From: Acidiferrimicrobium sp. IK | Lineage (GTDB): Bacteria; Actinomycetota; Acidimicrobiia; Acidimicrobiales; Palsa-688 | Direction of reading: 5' to 3' | DNA: 64,000 nucleotides | Assembly (NCBI RefSeq): GCF_025499425.1 | Contig: NZ_JAIMCB010000009.1 | Coordinates: forward strand, 124,001-188,000 | Shown here: positions 41,033 through 49,440 of the stretch, piece after piece | Position numbering within the stretch: position 1 is the stretch's first letter | How the letters are laid out: every line of letters begins with the position of its first letter | Made by a program: the position numbers and the translations under genes | The notes under the pieces: generated by a model | Told to the model about the DNA's origin: nothing | Databases searched by the model: none | The model's input: the letters and a program-made list of their open reading frames with translations, nothing else

Positions 41033-41956
41033 ATGGACTCGGCTCGCCCGCCGCCCAGACGGGGTCTCAGTTCCATGCCGAACCTCAGGTCCATGCCGAA
41101 CCTCAGGTCCAATGTCGAGGAGCAGCCCGTGCCCCCACCCCCTCCGCCACCCCCACCCCCAGCCCCAGCCCCAGCCCCGGCTGGCGAATCGCCGGGCGGC
41201 CCGGTCCCGGCCGGCTTTCCCTGCTGCGGGCGTTGCCCGTACCGCCGGGCCGAGCAGCCCGGGGTGTGCCTGGCCTGCGTCACCGGAGCGACCGGGCCGG
41301 CCCAGCAAGCCGGCGCGGCCCCGAGCGGTTGTGCGGCGTGCGGCCAGGCCGCTCCCGGCCCGGGCCGGTGCCCCAATCCGTGGTGCCAGCGAGCGGACCG
41401 GGGCTGGTCGGTGGCCTTCGCGGTGGCTGTCCACGCCGGTCCGCTGCGGCGGGTGCTGGTCGACTACAAGTACCGCCGGCAGCAGCGGTGGGCGCCGGTG
41501 CTCGCTCGCCTGGTCGCGGGCTGGCTGGAGGTCCATCAGCCTTGGGTGGAGGATTTCGACGTCATCGTGCCGGTCCCCGCCTACCTGGGGCCCGGCGCCC
41601 GGCGGGGTTGGGATCCTGTCGCCGAGCTGGCTTCTCACGTCGCCGGCCTGGTCGGGCCGCTCTGGGAGGTCGCGACCGGCACGGTGGTCAAGACCGCGGA
41701 GACCCCTGCGATGACGGGCAGGTCGCGCCTGGCCCGCCTGGCGCTGGCGGAGGGCCCGCTGCGCGCCGCTTTGGCGGTCCCCGACCCGGCGCGGGTGGCC
41801 GGCGCGCGGGTCCTGGTCCTCGACGACGTGCTGACCGAGGGGTCCACCCTCAGGGAGATGGCTCGCTGCCTGCGCCGGGCCGGGGCCACGGAGGTGGCCG
41901 GGTTGGCGTTGAGCCGGCCTACAGTCGCCGGGTGGCGCCGCGACTGGTCAAGATGA
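41033..41956 (+). CDS. ComF-family phosphoribosyltransferase-like protein with poly-Pro N-terminus
   Basis: This 307-residue protein has a C-terminal type I PRTase fold (about 130-300) with the PRPP-binding signature ARVLVLDDVLTEGSTLREMA and the ComF region YKYRRQQRWAPVLARLVAGW and PVPAYLGPGARRGWDPVAELA. Before it are zinc-ribbon cysteines (CCGRCPY, CLAC, CAAC, CPNPWC). ComF helps DNA uptake in competent bacteria, but most homologues have unproven roles. The first ~50 residues hold SMPNLR twice (an 18-bp tandem repeat at 41072-41107) and an uninterrupted run of ten prolines. The true start may be one of the ATGs in that repeat. It overlaps the next gene (ATGA). Confidence 0.85.
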   Translation: MDSARPPPRRGLSSMPNLRSMPNLRSNVEEQPVPPPPPPPPPPAPAPAPAGESPGGPVPAGFPCCGRCPYRRAEQPGVCLACVTGATGPAQQAGAAPSGCAACGQAAPGPGRCPNPWCQRADRGWSVAFAVAVHAGPLRRVLVDYKYRRQQRWAPVLARLVAGWLEVHQPWVEDFDVIVPVPAYLGPGARRGWDPVAELASHVAGLVGPLWEVATGTVVKTAETPAMTGRSRLARLALAEGPLRAALAVPDPARVAGARVLVLDDVLTEGSTLREMARCLRRAGATEVAGLALSRPTVAGWRRDWSR

Positions 41957-42447
41957 CGGTGGGCGACGTCCGTCTGGCCGTGCCGGCTGGACCGGGCGTA
42001 GAGGCCGGGATGGTCACCCTCCGGGAGGAAGCCCCGCCCCACCGCCAGCTGCGCATCGTGGTCGGCCAGCCCGAGGCCCGGGCGATTCGCGCCGCGTGGC
42101 AGGGCGACGTACCGGCGAGGCCATCGACCTGGGACCTCCTGGTGTCCGCGGTGGCCCTGCTCGACGGGCGCGTCGAGCGCGCCGTGATCACTGCCGTGGA
42201 GGAGGAACGCCACTGGTACGCGTCCCTCGAGCTGGAGCGGGGGGAGGAGCGGCGGGCCCTCGCGTGCCGGCCGTCCGATGCGGTGGCCCTGGCCCTTCGG
42301 TCATGGGGGGCGGGGATCTTCGCCCACGAGGAGGTCCTGATCGCTGCGGGGGTGCTGGAGGACGGCACCAAGCCAGGAGCGGCGGCCCGCGACGGCCTCG
42401 ACCGGGAGGTCGATCCGGGCGGCAACGAGGGCACCAGCTTCATCTGA
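41953..42447 (+). CDS. Bifunctional nuclease-domain (DUF151) protein
   Basis: This 164-residue protein has a BFN/DUF151 domain over most of its length: VTLREEAPPHRQLRIVVGQPEARAI, then TWDLLVSAVALLDGRVERAVITAVEE, WYASLEL, and CRPSDAVALALR, the family's conserved segment. Members have been reported to have DNase and RNase activity or to act in stress responses; the activity is not proven for this protein. The ATG overlaps the comF stop by four bases, so the two are co-translated. Confidence 0.88.
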   Translation: MTVGDVRLAVPAGPGVEAGMVTLREEAPPHRQLRIVVGQPEARAIRAAWQGDVPARPSTWDLLVSAVALLDGRVERAVITAVEEERHWYASLELERGEERRALACRPSDAVALALRSWGAGIFAHEEVLIAAGVLEDGTKPGAAARDGLDREVDPGGNEGTSFI

Positions 42448-42497
42448 CATCCGCCCGGCGGGCGCGCGCCGCCTTCCAGGTGGTACGAACACTGCCC

Positions 42498-42980
42498 ATG
42501 GAGATCGTGGTGGTCATCGAGATCCCGAAGGGGACCCGCAACAAGTACGAGTCCAACGATGCAGGTGAGATCTGGCTCGACCGCACCCTGTTCACCGCGA
42601 CGCAGTACCCGGAGGACTACGGCTTCGTCCCCGACACCCTCGCGGAGGACGGCGACCCGGTCGACGCGATGGTGCTGCTCGAGGAGCCGACGTTCCCCGG
42701 CTGCCACATCAAGGCCCGACCCATCGGCGTGTTCAAGATGACCGACGAGGAAGGCGTCGACGCCAAGCTGCTGTGCGTGCCGGCGACCGATCCGCGCACC
42801 GCGGCGGTCACCGAGCTGGAGCACGTCCCGAGCTACGAACTCGACGAGATCGCCCACTTCTTCGAGATCTACAAGGCGCTGGAGCCCGGCAAGAGCACCG
42901 ACCCGGGCGGCTGGGAGGGGCGCGAGGCGGCCGAGGCCGCCATCGAAGCCGGCCGCCGGGCGTACGCCGCGAAGCGCTGA
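42498..42980 (+). CDS. ppa: Inorganic pyrophosphatase (family I)
   Basis: This 160-residue soluble enzyme hydrolyses pyrophosphate. MEIVVVIEIPKGTRNKYE is the standard family opening, YPEDYGFVPDTLAEDGDPVDAMVLL carries the metal-binding Asp residues (the D-x4-D-x-D-type signature), and DEIAHFFEIYKALEPGKS is the conserved end. The ATG at 42498 is fixed by the family N-terminus; the frame is open upstream only into the previous gene. Confidence 0.96.
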   Translation: MEIVVVIEIPKGTRNKYESNDAGEIWLDRTLFTATQYPEDYGFVPDTLAEDGDPVDAMVLLEEPTFPGCHIKARPIGVFKMTDEEGVDAKLLCVPATDPRTAAVTELEHVPSYELDEIAHFFEIYKALEPGKSTDPGGWEGREAAEAAIEAGRRAYAAKR

Positions 42981-43014
42981 GGCCGCCGCGACCTGCCGGA
43001 GCGGGGGGAGCCTG

Positions 43015-44529
43015 ATGCCGACACCGCCCGCCGCTCGCCCCCGGGTGACCGGCGTCGCCGCGGCCGCCGGCGGGATCGCTCTCGGCGTCGCCGCGCTCGC
43101 GGCCTGGCTGCTGCGCCGCCCCGACCACCGGCCCGGCGCCGGCCTCAACTCCACCGGACGCCTCGGCCGCAGCCTGCACCTGGCCCGCCTGACGTCGCGG
43201 GTGTCGACGGGGTACCTGACCGGTTCGGCGCGTGAGGTCTTCGCGTCCGCCGAGCGCAAGGAGGAGCTTCGCGCCGAGCGCCAGCTGCGCAGCACCGCCG
43301 ACGTCGTCGCCACTCTCGGTTCGATGAAGGGGGCGTTCATGAAGCTGGGTCAGATGGCCAGCTACCTCGACGCCGGCCTCCCCGACCACGTCCGCGACGC
43401 GCTGGCCACCTTGCAGGCAGACGCCCCGCCGATGACAGGCGAGCTGGCGGCGTCGGTCCTGGCCGAGGAGCTCGGCGCCGGGCCCGACGAGCTGTTCGAG
43501 GAGTGGGATCCGGTGCCGATCGCGGCCGCGTCGATCGGGCAGGTGCACCGGGCGATCACCCTCGACGGCCGGGCGGTGGCGGTCAAGATCCAATATCCCG
43601 GCGTCGACCGGGCCATCCGCGCCGATCTGGACAACTCCGCCCTGCTGCTCCAGCTGCTCCGGGGGGCGTTCCCCAGCCTGGAGGCCGAGCCGCTGGTCGC
43701 CGAGCTGCGCGAACGGATCGGCGAAGAGCTCGACTACCGCCTCGAAGCCCGCAACCAGACGTTTTTCGCCGACGCCTTCGCCGGCCATCCCTTCATCCAC
43801 GTCCCTGCGGTGGTGCCCGAACTGTCCAGCCAACGGGTCCTGACCTCCGAGCTGGTGGTCGGCAGCCGCTACGAGGAGGTCCTGACCTGGCCGCAAGAAG
43901 AACGGGACCTGGCCGGCGAGACGATCTTCCGCTTCGTGTTCGGCTGCCTGTACCGGCTGCGGGTGTTCAACGGCGATCCTCACCCCGGCAACTACCTGTT
44001 CCACCGGGGTGGTCGGGTCACGTTCCTCGACTTCGGGCTGGTCAAATGGTTCGACGACGCCGACGTCGAGATCCTGGCCTCGATGGTCCAGAGCCTGGTG
44101 ACCGCCGACGACCCGGTGGCGTTTCGCAGGACCGCCGAGCGGGCCGGCTTCCTCCGCCCCAACAGCGACTTCCCGAACGAGCCGGGGCTCTCCGACGAGC
44201 AGGTGGGCGACTACTTCCGCCACTACTACGAGCTGGTCCTGGCCGAAGGCCCGCAAAGGTTCTCGCCGGATTACGCGAGCGAGACCCTCCGGCATTTCTT
44301 CGCGGCCGGCGACCCGGTGCTCAAACGGGCGAACGTCCCCCCGTCGTTCGCCATCCTGCAGCGCATCAACTTGGGCCTCTACGCGGTGCTGGCCGGCCTG
44401 GGGGCCACCGGCGACTGGCGGCGGATCGCCAGCGAGATCTGGCCATGGGTGGCGGCGCCGCCGTCCACGCCGCTCGGCGAGCTGGCTGCCGGATGGACCC
44501 CCGGCGCCCCGCCACGCCCGGTGGGGTGA
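43015..44529 (+). CDS. ABC1/AarF/UbiB-family atypical kinase
   Basis: This 504-residue protein has one N-terminal membrane segment (about 12-32), then the ABC1 fold: the KxGQ motif in GAFMKLGQMAS, the Ala-rich loop AAASIGQVHRA, catalytic Lys in VKIQYPG, NGDPHPGNYLF and the DFG in FLDFGLVKW. These kinase-like proteins support isoprenoid lipid or quinone metabolism; direct phosphorylation of proteins is doubtful for the family. The ribosome-binding site is GGGGGGAG before ATG 43015. It nearly abuts the convergent regulator gene (six bases). Confidence 0.9.
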   Translation: MPTPPAARPRVTGVAAAAGGIALGVAALAAWLLRRPDHRPGAGLNSTGRLGRSLHLARLTSRVSTGYLTGSAREVFASAERKEELRAERQLRSTADVVATLGSMKGAFMKLGQMASYLDAGLPDHVRDALATLQADAPPMTGELAASVLAEELGAGPDELFEEWDPVPIAAASIGQVHRAITLDGRAVAVKIQYPGVDRAIRADLDNSALLLQLLRGAFPSLEAEPLVAELRERIGEELDYRLEARNQTFFADAFAGHPFIHVPAVVPELSSQRVLTSELVVGSRYEEVLTWPQEERDLAGETIFRFVFGCLYRLRVFNGDPHPGNYLFHRGGRVTFLDFGLVKWFDDADVEILASMVQSLVTADDPVAFRRTAERAGFLRPNSDFPNEPGLSDEQVGDYFRHYYELVLAEGPQRFSPDYASETLRHFFAAGDPVLKRANVPPSFAILQRINLGLYAVLAGLGATGDWRRIASEIWPWVAAPPSTPLGELAAGWTPGAPPRPVG

Positions 44530-44535
44530 ACGCCC

Positions 44536-45351
44536 TCAGGCGGCGCGGGCCTGGGTGATCAGCTCGGCCAGCGCCCTCCCGGACCCGCCGACCAGCACCG
44601 GGGGGCCGAGGCGGCGCACCGCGGCGGCGAGCGCCTCTGCCTGCTCGGAGGCGGGCAGCCACGTGACACTGACCACGACCAGGTCGGGCCCCACCCGGCG
44701 GATCATGCCCACCAGCTCCTCGAAGGGCACGTTGACCCCCAGGTGGTGGACCCGCCAGTGGTCCTCGCGAAGCGCCGCGGTCGCCATCCCGCCGGGCAGT
44801 TGGTGCTCCTCGACCGGAGGTGAGCACACCACCGCCACCCCCCGGGGGCGCCCGGGCGGGGCCGGCGTGAGGCGGCCGAGCAGCCGCTCGCAGATCGCAG
44901 AGGCCCGCCGCTCGTCGGCGACGGTCAGCTGGCCGGCCTCCCACTGGTCGCCGATCTTCCGCATCGCCGGACCGATCAGCCGGTCGCAGCAGTCCACCAC
45001 CCGGACCCCGCTACCAACGAGACCTTCCACCAGGTCCCGGGCGGCGCCCTCCTCGCCGGCGATCAGCGCCTGGTGGAGCTGCGCCGCGAACCGCTCCCAG
45101 TCCCGCACGACGCGCTCGGGAGGCGGCGGGCTCGGCCGACGCCGCTCGCGGTCGAAGGCCTCCAGGTCCCCGACCTCGACCTGGTAGACCCCGCCGATCT
45201 TGGCGGCCCGGAGGGCCCCGGACCGGACCCAGCGGTACGCGGTCTGGTAGTGCACGCCGAGGCGGCCGGCCGCATCGTGAAGCGTGATGCGCGTACCGCC
45301 AGCACCGTCCTCGCCCGCGGGCGCAGGCGCCGGCGCGGCGGGTTCACGCAT
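44536..45351 (-). CDS. MerR/excisionase HTH + cobalamin-binding regulator, CarH/LitR-like variant
   Basis: This 271-residue protein has an excisionase-type HTH (about 20-68: ITLHDAAGRLGVHYQTAYRWVRSGALRA), a helical bundle (about 80-160), and a B12-binding Rossmann domain (about 165-268). CarH photoreceptors have W-x9-EH in the bundle and E-x-H-x2-G as the cobalt-ligand motif. Here the bundle reads WEAGQLTVADERR, so the His is Arg, and the ligand motif reads EEHQLPGG, keeping the His but moving the Gly. It probably binds a cobalamin, but light response is uncertain. It overlaps the WS/DGAT gene by eight bases, so it may regulate storage-lipid synthesis. Confidence 0.82.
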   Translation of the reverse strand: MREPAAPAPAPAGEDGAGGTRITLHDAAGRLGVHYQTAYRWVRSGALRAAKIGGVYQVEVGDLEAFDRERRRPSPPPPERVVRDWERFAAQLHQALIAGEEGAARDLVEGLVGSGVRVVDCCDRLIGPAMRKIGDQWEAGQLTVADERRASAICERLLGRLTPAPPGRPRGVAVVCSPPVEEHQLPGGMATAALREDHWRVHHLGVNVPFEELVGMIRRVGPDLVVVSVTWLPASEQAEALAAAVRRLGPPVLVGGSGRALAELITQARAA

Positions 45352-46732
45352 ATATGACGGACTCCGAGAAGGCCTCCGCGAGGCACTCCATCAGCGTGGA
45401 GGTGTCGGGCGTGGCAGCCGGGTCCATGTTGACCCCGACGTGGAGGCTTCCGTCGTAGCTGACGGTGGTCAGGTTCAAGCCCGAGCCGCCGCGGGGGCCG
45501 AAGGGGATCAGCCGGAGCACCCGGGCGCCCGCCAGGTACAGCGGGTCGGCCGACCCGACGACGTTGCTCGCCATCACATCGACGGAGGTGAGGACCTTCC
45601 CGATGAGCGCCTCCGACCCCTCGATGCGGGTGGCGGCCGCCGCCAGCGGCTGGTAGGCGCGAAGCGCGGGCTGTCGCCGTTGGTCGAGCACCAGGTCGTG
45701 CACCGCCCGCAGCCGGTCCATGGGATCCTGGATCTGCAGCGGCACCATCATCCGGGCCGGGAAGAACTGGTTGCGGAGGCTGTCATCGCCGGCGTCGCGC
45801 AGGTTGACGGGCATCCCCAGACGCAGGTGCTCCGGGGCCGAGGCGTGGCGGGCGTGGTAGCGGCGCAACCCGTCGATCACCGCCGAGATGAACATGTCGT
45901 TGACCGTCGCTCCTGCCGCGGCCGCCACGGCGCGCACCTCCTCGAGGTCGGCGCTGAGCGCCCCGAAGGCGGCGCCGGTGGACCGGCCGGTCATAACCGG
46001 GCTGGCGGGCCGGTCGGAGGGGGTGAGCACACGGGCCACGCTGCGGACCAACCCGACGGTGGCGGCGAGCCGCTGCTCGGGGTCCGCGACCGTGTCGCGG
46101 GCCACGCCGGTGAGCGTCGGGACCGCCCAGCGGAGCGCGCCCAGCACCCGCCCCGTCTCGTGTGCCACGTCGCCGGCGAGCCGCTCCGCGACCGAAGGCG
46201 TCCGGACCTCCTCCAGGGGGGGCAGGTCGGGGACCGTGGCGCCGGCCTCCAGGTCGAAGAGGACCATCGCCAGCTTCATGGCCCCCAGGCCGTCGGTGAA
46301 GGTGTGGTGGAGGCGGACGATCACCGCGGCGCGCCCGCCGGCCATGCCCTCGACCAGCTCCATGTGCCACAGCGGGCGGGACGGGTCCAAGCCGGTGGAC
46401 GCCATCGGCGCGGCCATCTCCAAGACGTCGTCGACGGTTCCCTCTCCCCCGGCGACGACCTGCCTGACGTGCCACGCCAGGTCGAAGTCGGCGTCGGGCT
46501 GCCAGGACGGCGTGGCCCACCCGGTGACCGGGGGGACCACCCGTTCCCGGAAGCGGGGCAAGGCCCGGGTCAGGACGTCGACCCGGCGGCGCAGCGCCGC
46601 CAGGCCCGGCGATCGGTCGAGGACGACGACCACGGTGATCACCGACCGGAACCGGGCGTCGAAGCGATCGAGGCGCCACATCAACGCCTCGATGTCGGTC
46701 ATCCGAGCGTCGGATCCCGCAGCGCCGGCCAT
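45344..46732 (-). CDS. Wax ester synthase / diacylglycerol acyltransferase (WS/DGAT)
   Basis: This 462-residue bifunctional acyltransferase esterifies acyl-CoA with fatty alcohol or diacylglycerol. The catalytic HHxxxDG motif is RLHHTFTDGLGAM. Further family blocks are SRPLWHMELVEGM, NDMFISAVIDGLRRY, LGMPVNLRD and the C-terminal SYDGSLHVGVNMDPA. ATG 46732 is supported by TAGCCT six bases upstream (leaderless), even though a second Met ten codons in also fits the family start. It is coupled to the B12-type regulator. A tetranucleotide repeat lies in its upstream region. Confidence 0.92.
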   Translation of the reverse strand: MAGAAGSDARMTDIEALMWRLDRFDARFRSVITVVVVLDRSPGLAALRRRVDVLTRALPRFRERVVPPVTGWATPSWQPDADFDLAWHVRQVVAGGEGTVDDVLEMAAPMASTGLDPSRPLWHMELVEGMAGGRAAVIVRLHHTFTDGLGAMKLAMVLFDLEAGATVPDLPPLEEVRTPSVAERLAGDVAHETGRVLGALRWAVPTLTGVARDTVADPEQRLAATVGLVRSVARVLTPSDRPASPVMTGRSTGAAFGALSADLEEVRAVAAAAGATVNDMFISAVIDGLRRYHARHASAPEHLRLGMPVNLRDAGDDSLRNQFFPARMMVPLQIQDPMDRLRAVHDLVLDQRRQPALRAYQPLAAAATRIEGSEALIGKVLTSVDVMASNVVGSADPLYLAGARVLRLIPFGPRGGSGLNLTTVSYDGSLHVGVNMDPAATPDTSTLMECLAEAFSESVIYA

Positions 46733-46800
46733 TGGGCGAGGCTAGTGGCTCCCCGGCGAAACGCCGCCTCCGGCCGGGCCGACCGGGGGCCGGTCGGGCC

Positions 46801-46826
46801 GGTCGGTCGGTCGGTCGGTCGGTCGG
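46801..46826. repeat. (GGTC)6.5 tetranucleotide tract
   Basis: Six and a half GGTC units lie between the WS/DGAT promoter and the CBM48 gene end, about 57 bases upstream of the WS/DGAT -10. Such tracts change length by slippage. At this distance it could alter activator spacing or read-through from the CBM48 gene. Confidence 0.85.
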
Positions 46827-46838
46827 TTGCCCCGTAGC

Positions 46839-47135
46839 TCACAGGCTGAGGATGCTGTCCTCGCTGCCGTGGTCGTTGGCGACGTAGGCGTCGGCCTGCC
46901 AGTCGTTCTCCCAGCGGGCACCGTCGAGGAGGTACCGGTACCGGTAGCAGCGCTCCGTCGCCAGCGTCAGCGTCACGCTGAAGCGACCGTCCTTGCGCTT
47001 GACCAACGGCGTGGCGTCGGGAGACCACTCGTTGAAGTCCCCGACCAGGGTGGCCGTCTCGGCGTCCACCTCGGCTGGGAGTTCGAAGGTGACCCGAGCC
47101 GTCCTGCCGCCCTTGCTGTAGGTCTTTCTCGCCAT
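46839..47135 (-). CDS. CBM48 (isoamylase N-terminal-like) glycogen-recognition protein
   Basis: This 98-residue single-domain protein has VTFELPAEVDAETATLVGDFNEWSPDATPLVKR, CYRYRYLLDGARWENDWQADAY, the CBM48/AMPK-beta-like immunoglobulin fold with Trp and Lys residues for glucan binding. It has no catalytic domain, so it is probably an adaptor or a standalone glucan-binding protein. The ATG at 47135 follows TAGATT by five bases. It sits between ACP and WS/DGAT on the same strand, an odd place for a glycogen protein. Confidence 0.85.
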   Translation of the reverse strand: MARKTYSKGGRTARVTFELPAEVDAETATLVGDFNEWSPDATPLVKRKDGRFSVTLTLATERCYRYRYLLDGARWENDWQADAYVANDHGSEDSILSL

Positions 47136-47193
47136 CGCAAAATCTACCCCGGCGCCCGGCGGCGACAAGGGTCCGGCGCGAGGCGCCGGCCGG

Positions 47194-47445
47194 TCAGTTG
47201 TCGACGCCGACCAGCGCCGCCACCAGGTCGAACGCCTGCCCGACAGTCGTCAGCTTCTCGGGCTCCACGTCGGGCAGTTTGATGGCGAACGCGTCGTTGA
47301 GCGCCAAGGTGATCTCGACCACGGCCAGGCTGTCGGCGTCGAGGTCCTCACGCCAGCGGGCGTCGGGCACGACCTCCGATGTGTCGATGTCGAGCACCTC
47401 GGCAACGCACTCGGAGAACGTCGAGAAGGCTTCGGCCCGATCCAT
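47194..47445 (-). CDS. acpP: Acyl carrier protein
   Basis: This 83-residue four-helix protein carries acyl chains on phosphopantetheine attached to Ser in DLDADSLAVVEITLAL. The family's acidic helix 2 is present (DAFAIKLPDVEPEKLTTVGQAFDLV). TACCGT seven bases before the ATG at 47445 supports this start over an upstream TTG. It diverges from fabI; the two -10 hexamers are about 40 bp apart. Confidence 0.92.
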   Translation of the reverse strand: MDRAEAFSTFSECVAEVLDIDTSEVVPDARWREDLDADSLAVVEITLALNDAFAIKLPDVEPEKLTTVGQAFDLVAALVGVDN

Positions 47446-47510
47446 CTGCGTGACGGTAGCCAAGATCAGAGATCGGCCGCGGGTCGGCGGTGCTTCTACG
47501 ATGCCGGGTC

Positions 47511-48287
47511 ATGTCCGGACTCCTCGAAGGCAAACGTCTGCTCGTGACCGGCGTACTCACCGACGACTCGCTGGCCTTCTCCGCCGCCCGCCACGCCCAA
47601 GAGCAGGGCGCGCAGGTAGTGCTGAGCGGCGCGGGGCGCGGTCTGCGCCTGACCCAGCGGGTAGCCAAGCACCTGCCCGACCCGCCGGACGTGCTCGAAC
47701 TCGACGTCACCCAGCCCGAGCACATCGCCACCGTCCGAGCCGCTCTTGAGCGGCGGTGGGGCGCCCTGGACGGCATCGTGCACGCCATTGCCTTCGCCCC
47801 GGCGGAGGCGCTCGGGGGCGGGTTCATGGACGCCGGGTGGGAGGTGGTGAGCACCGCGGTGGAGATCTCCGCCTTCTCGCTGAAGCTGCTCGCCGCCGGC
47901 CTGCGCCCGCTGATGGTGGCCGCCGGCGGAGGCTCGATCGTGGGCTTGGACTTCGACGCGACGGTGGCGTGGCCCGGCTACGACTGGATGGGCGTAGCCA
48001 AGGCCGCCCTCGAGTCCACCGCGCGCTACCTGGCCCGGGACCTGGGGCCCGACAACATCCGGGTCAACCTGGTCGCGGCCGGGCCAGTGCGGACCGTCGC
48101 CGCCAAGTCCATTCCCGGCTTCTCGCTGTTCGAGGACGTATGGGACGGGCGGGCCCCGCTCGGCTGGGACATCAACGACCCCGACCCGGTCGGGCGGGCC
48201 TGCGTGGCGCTCCTCTCCGACTGGTTCCCCGCGACCACCGGCGAGATGCTCCACGTCGACGGCGGCTACCACGCGATGGGCGCCTGA
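47511..48287 (+). CDS. fabI: Enoyl-ACP reductase, FabI-type SDR
   Basis: This 258-residue protein has the FabI-type cofactor motif VTGVLTDDSLAFSAARHAQEQGA, HAIAFAPAEALGGGF in the middle, and the active-site Y-x6-K in YDWMGVAKAALEST. NLVAAGPVRTVAAKSIPGF is the substrate-loop region. It reduces enoyl-ACP with NADH at the last step of elongation. TACGAT (47497-47502) eight bases before ATG indicates a leaderless mRNA. It is followed by fabG (one-base overlap) and fabZ. Confidence 0.92.
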   Translation: MSGLLEGKRLLVTGVLTDDSLAFSAARHAQEQGAQVVLSGAGRGLRLTQRVAKHLPDPPDVLELDVTQPEHIATVRAALERRWGALDGIVHAIAFAPAEALGGGFMDAGWEVVSTAVEISAFSLKLLAAGLRPLMVAAGGGSIVGLDFDATVAWPGYDWMGVAKAALESTARYLARDLGPDNIRVNLVAAGPVRTVAAKSIPGFSLFEDVWDGRAPLGWDINDPDPVGRACVALLSDWFPATTGEMLHVDGGYHAMGA

Positions 48288-48988
48288 TGAGCCGCGTCGT
48301 GCTGGTGACCGGCGGCAATCGGGGCATCGGCGCTGCCATCGCGGCCGCGTTCAAGGCCGGCGGCGACCAGGTGGCGGTCACCAGCCGGCACGGGGAGGTG
48401 GAAGGTTTCTTCACCGTTCCCTGCGACGTGACGTCGAGCGAGGACGTCGACGCGGCGTTCGCGACGGTGGAGGCCGAGCTGGGACCGGTCGAGGTGCTCG
48501 TCGCCAACGCCGGGATCACCGCCGACACCCTGCTTTTGTCGATGAAGGAGGACGCCTGGGACCGGGTGCTCGACACCAACCTGTCGGGTGCCTACCGGGT
48601 GGCCAAGCGGGCCACCTCGAAGATGATCAGGGCCCGCAAAGGGAGGATCATCCTGGTGTCGTCGGTGGTCGCCCTGACCGGCTCGGCCGGCCAGACCAAC
48701 TACGCGGCGTCCAAAGCCGGCATGGTGGGCTTCGCCCGCAGCCTGGCCCGGGAGATCGGCGGGCGGGGGGTCACGGTGAACGTCGTCGCGCCGGGGTTCG
48801 TCGAGTCGGACATGACCGCCGCGCTCTCCGAGTCGCGCCGAGCCGAGATCCTCGAGGCCGTCCCGCTCAAGCGGATGGCGACCCCGGAGGAGGTCGCGGC
48901 GTCGGTGGTGTGGCTCGCGTCGGAGGCCGCCGGGTACGTGACCGGCGCGGTGATCCCCGTCGACGGCGGTCTCGGGATGGGACACTGA
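48287..48988 (+). CDS. fabG: 3-oxoacyl-ACP reductase FabG
   Basis: This 233-residue classical SDR has the NADP motif VTGGNRGIGAAIAAAF, NAGITADTLLLSM and the catalytic triad in SSVVALTGSAGQTNYAASKAGMVGF (Ser, Tyr, Lys). The ending YVTGAVIPVDGGLGMGH is typical of FabG. It reduces 3-oxoacyl-ACP. ATG 48287 overlaps the fabI stop by one base (TGATG). The frame remains open far upstream, but only in an alternate frame of fabI. Confidence 0.93.
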   Translation: MSRVVLVTGGNRGIGAAIAAAFKAGGDQVAVTSRHGEVEGFFTVPCDVTSSEDVDAAFATVEAELGPVEVLVANAGITADTLLLSMKEDAWDRVLDTNLSGAYRVAKRATSKMIRARKGRIILVSSVVALTGSAGQTNYAASKAGMVGFARSLAREIGGRGVTVNVVAPGFVESDMTAALSESRRAEILEAVPLKRMATPEEVAASVVWLASEAAGYVTGAVIPVDGGLGMGH

Positions 48989-48990
48989 CG

Positions 48991-49422
48991 ATGGAGAAAG
49001 GTTTCCCGGCCCCGGCTGACGTCCTGCCCCACCGCCCGCCGTTCCTGTTCGTCGACGAGCTCACCGGCATCGAGCCGGGCATCTCGGCGACGGGCCGCTG
49101 GCATCTCACCGGTGAGGAGTGGTTCTTCCCGGGGCACTTCCCGGGGAGGCCCACCCTCCCGGGGGTGGTGATGGTCGAGGCGCTGGCCCAGCTCGGCGGC
49201 ATCGCCGTCCTGCTCGACGAGCGCTTCACCGGCAAGCTGCCCCTCTTCGGCGGGATCGACAAGGCCCGCTTCCGCCGCCAGGTCGGCCCCGGCGACACGC
49301 TCGAGATGGAGGTCACCTTGGACCAGCTCGGGACCCGGGCCGGCAAGGGTACGGGCGTGGCCCGCGTCGATGGGAAAGTCGCCTGCCAGGCCGGCCTGCT
49401 CTTCGTCATCGTCGACGGCTGA
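48991..49422 (+). CDS. fabZ: 3-hydroxyacyl-ACP dehydratase FabZ-type
   Basis: This 143-residue hotdog dehydratase opens with LPHRPPFLFVDELTG. The catalytic His and Glu lie in FPGHFPGRPTLPGVVMVEALAQLGG, both conserved. It dehydrates 3-hydroxyacyl-ACP. The ATG at 48991 is two bases after the fabG stop, so fabI-fabG-fabZ form one unit. It converges on fabF with 18 bp between the stops. Confidence 0.93.
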   Translation: MEKGFPAPADVLPHRPPFLFVDELTGIEPGISATGRWHLTGEEWFFPGHFPGRPTLPGVVMVEALAQLGGIAVLLDERFTGKLPLFGGIDKARFRRQVGPGDTLEMEVTLDQLGTRAGKGTGVARVDGKVACQAGLLFVIVDG

Positions 49423-49440
49423 TCACGCCGCCGGCGGCGC

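Noticed and set aside
41131..41185. C-rich run near comF as a G-quadruplex regulatory element
   Set aside because: The run is explained by the Pro codon stretch; the G-tracts on the other strand are not in a clear four-tract arrangement with a regulatory position.
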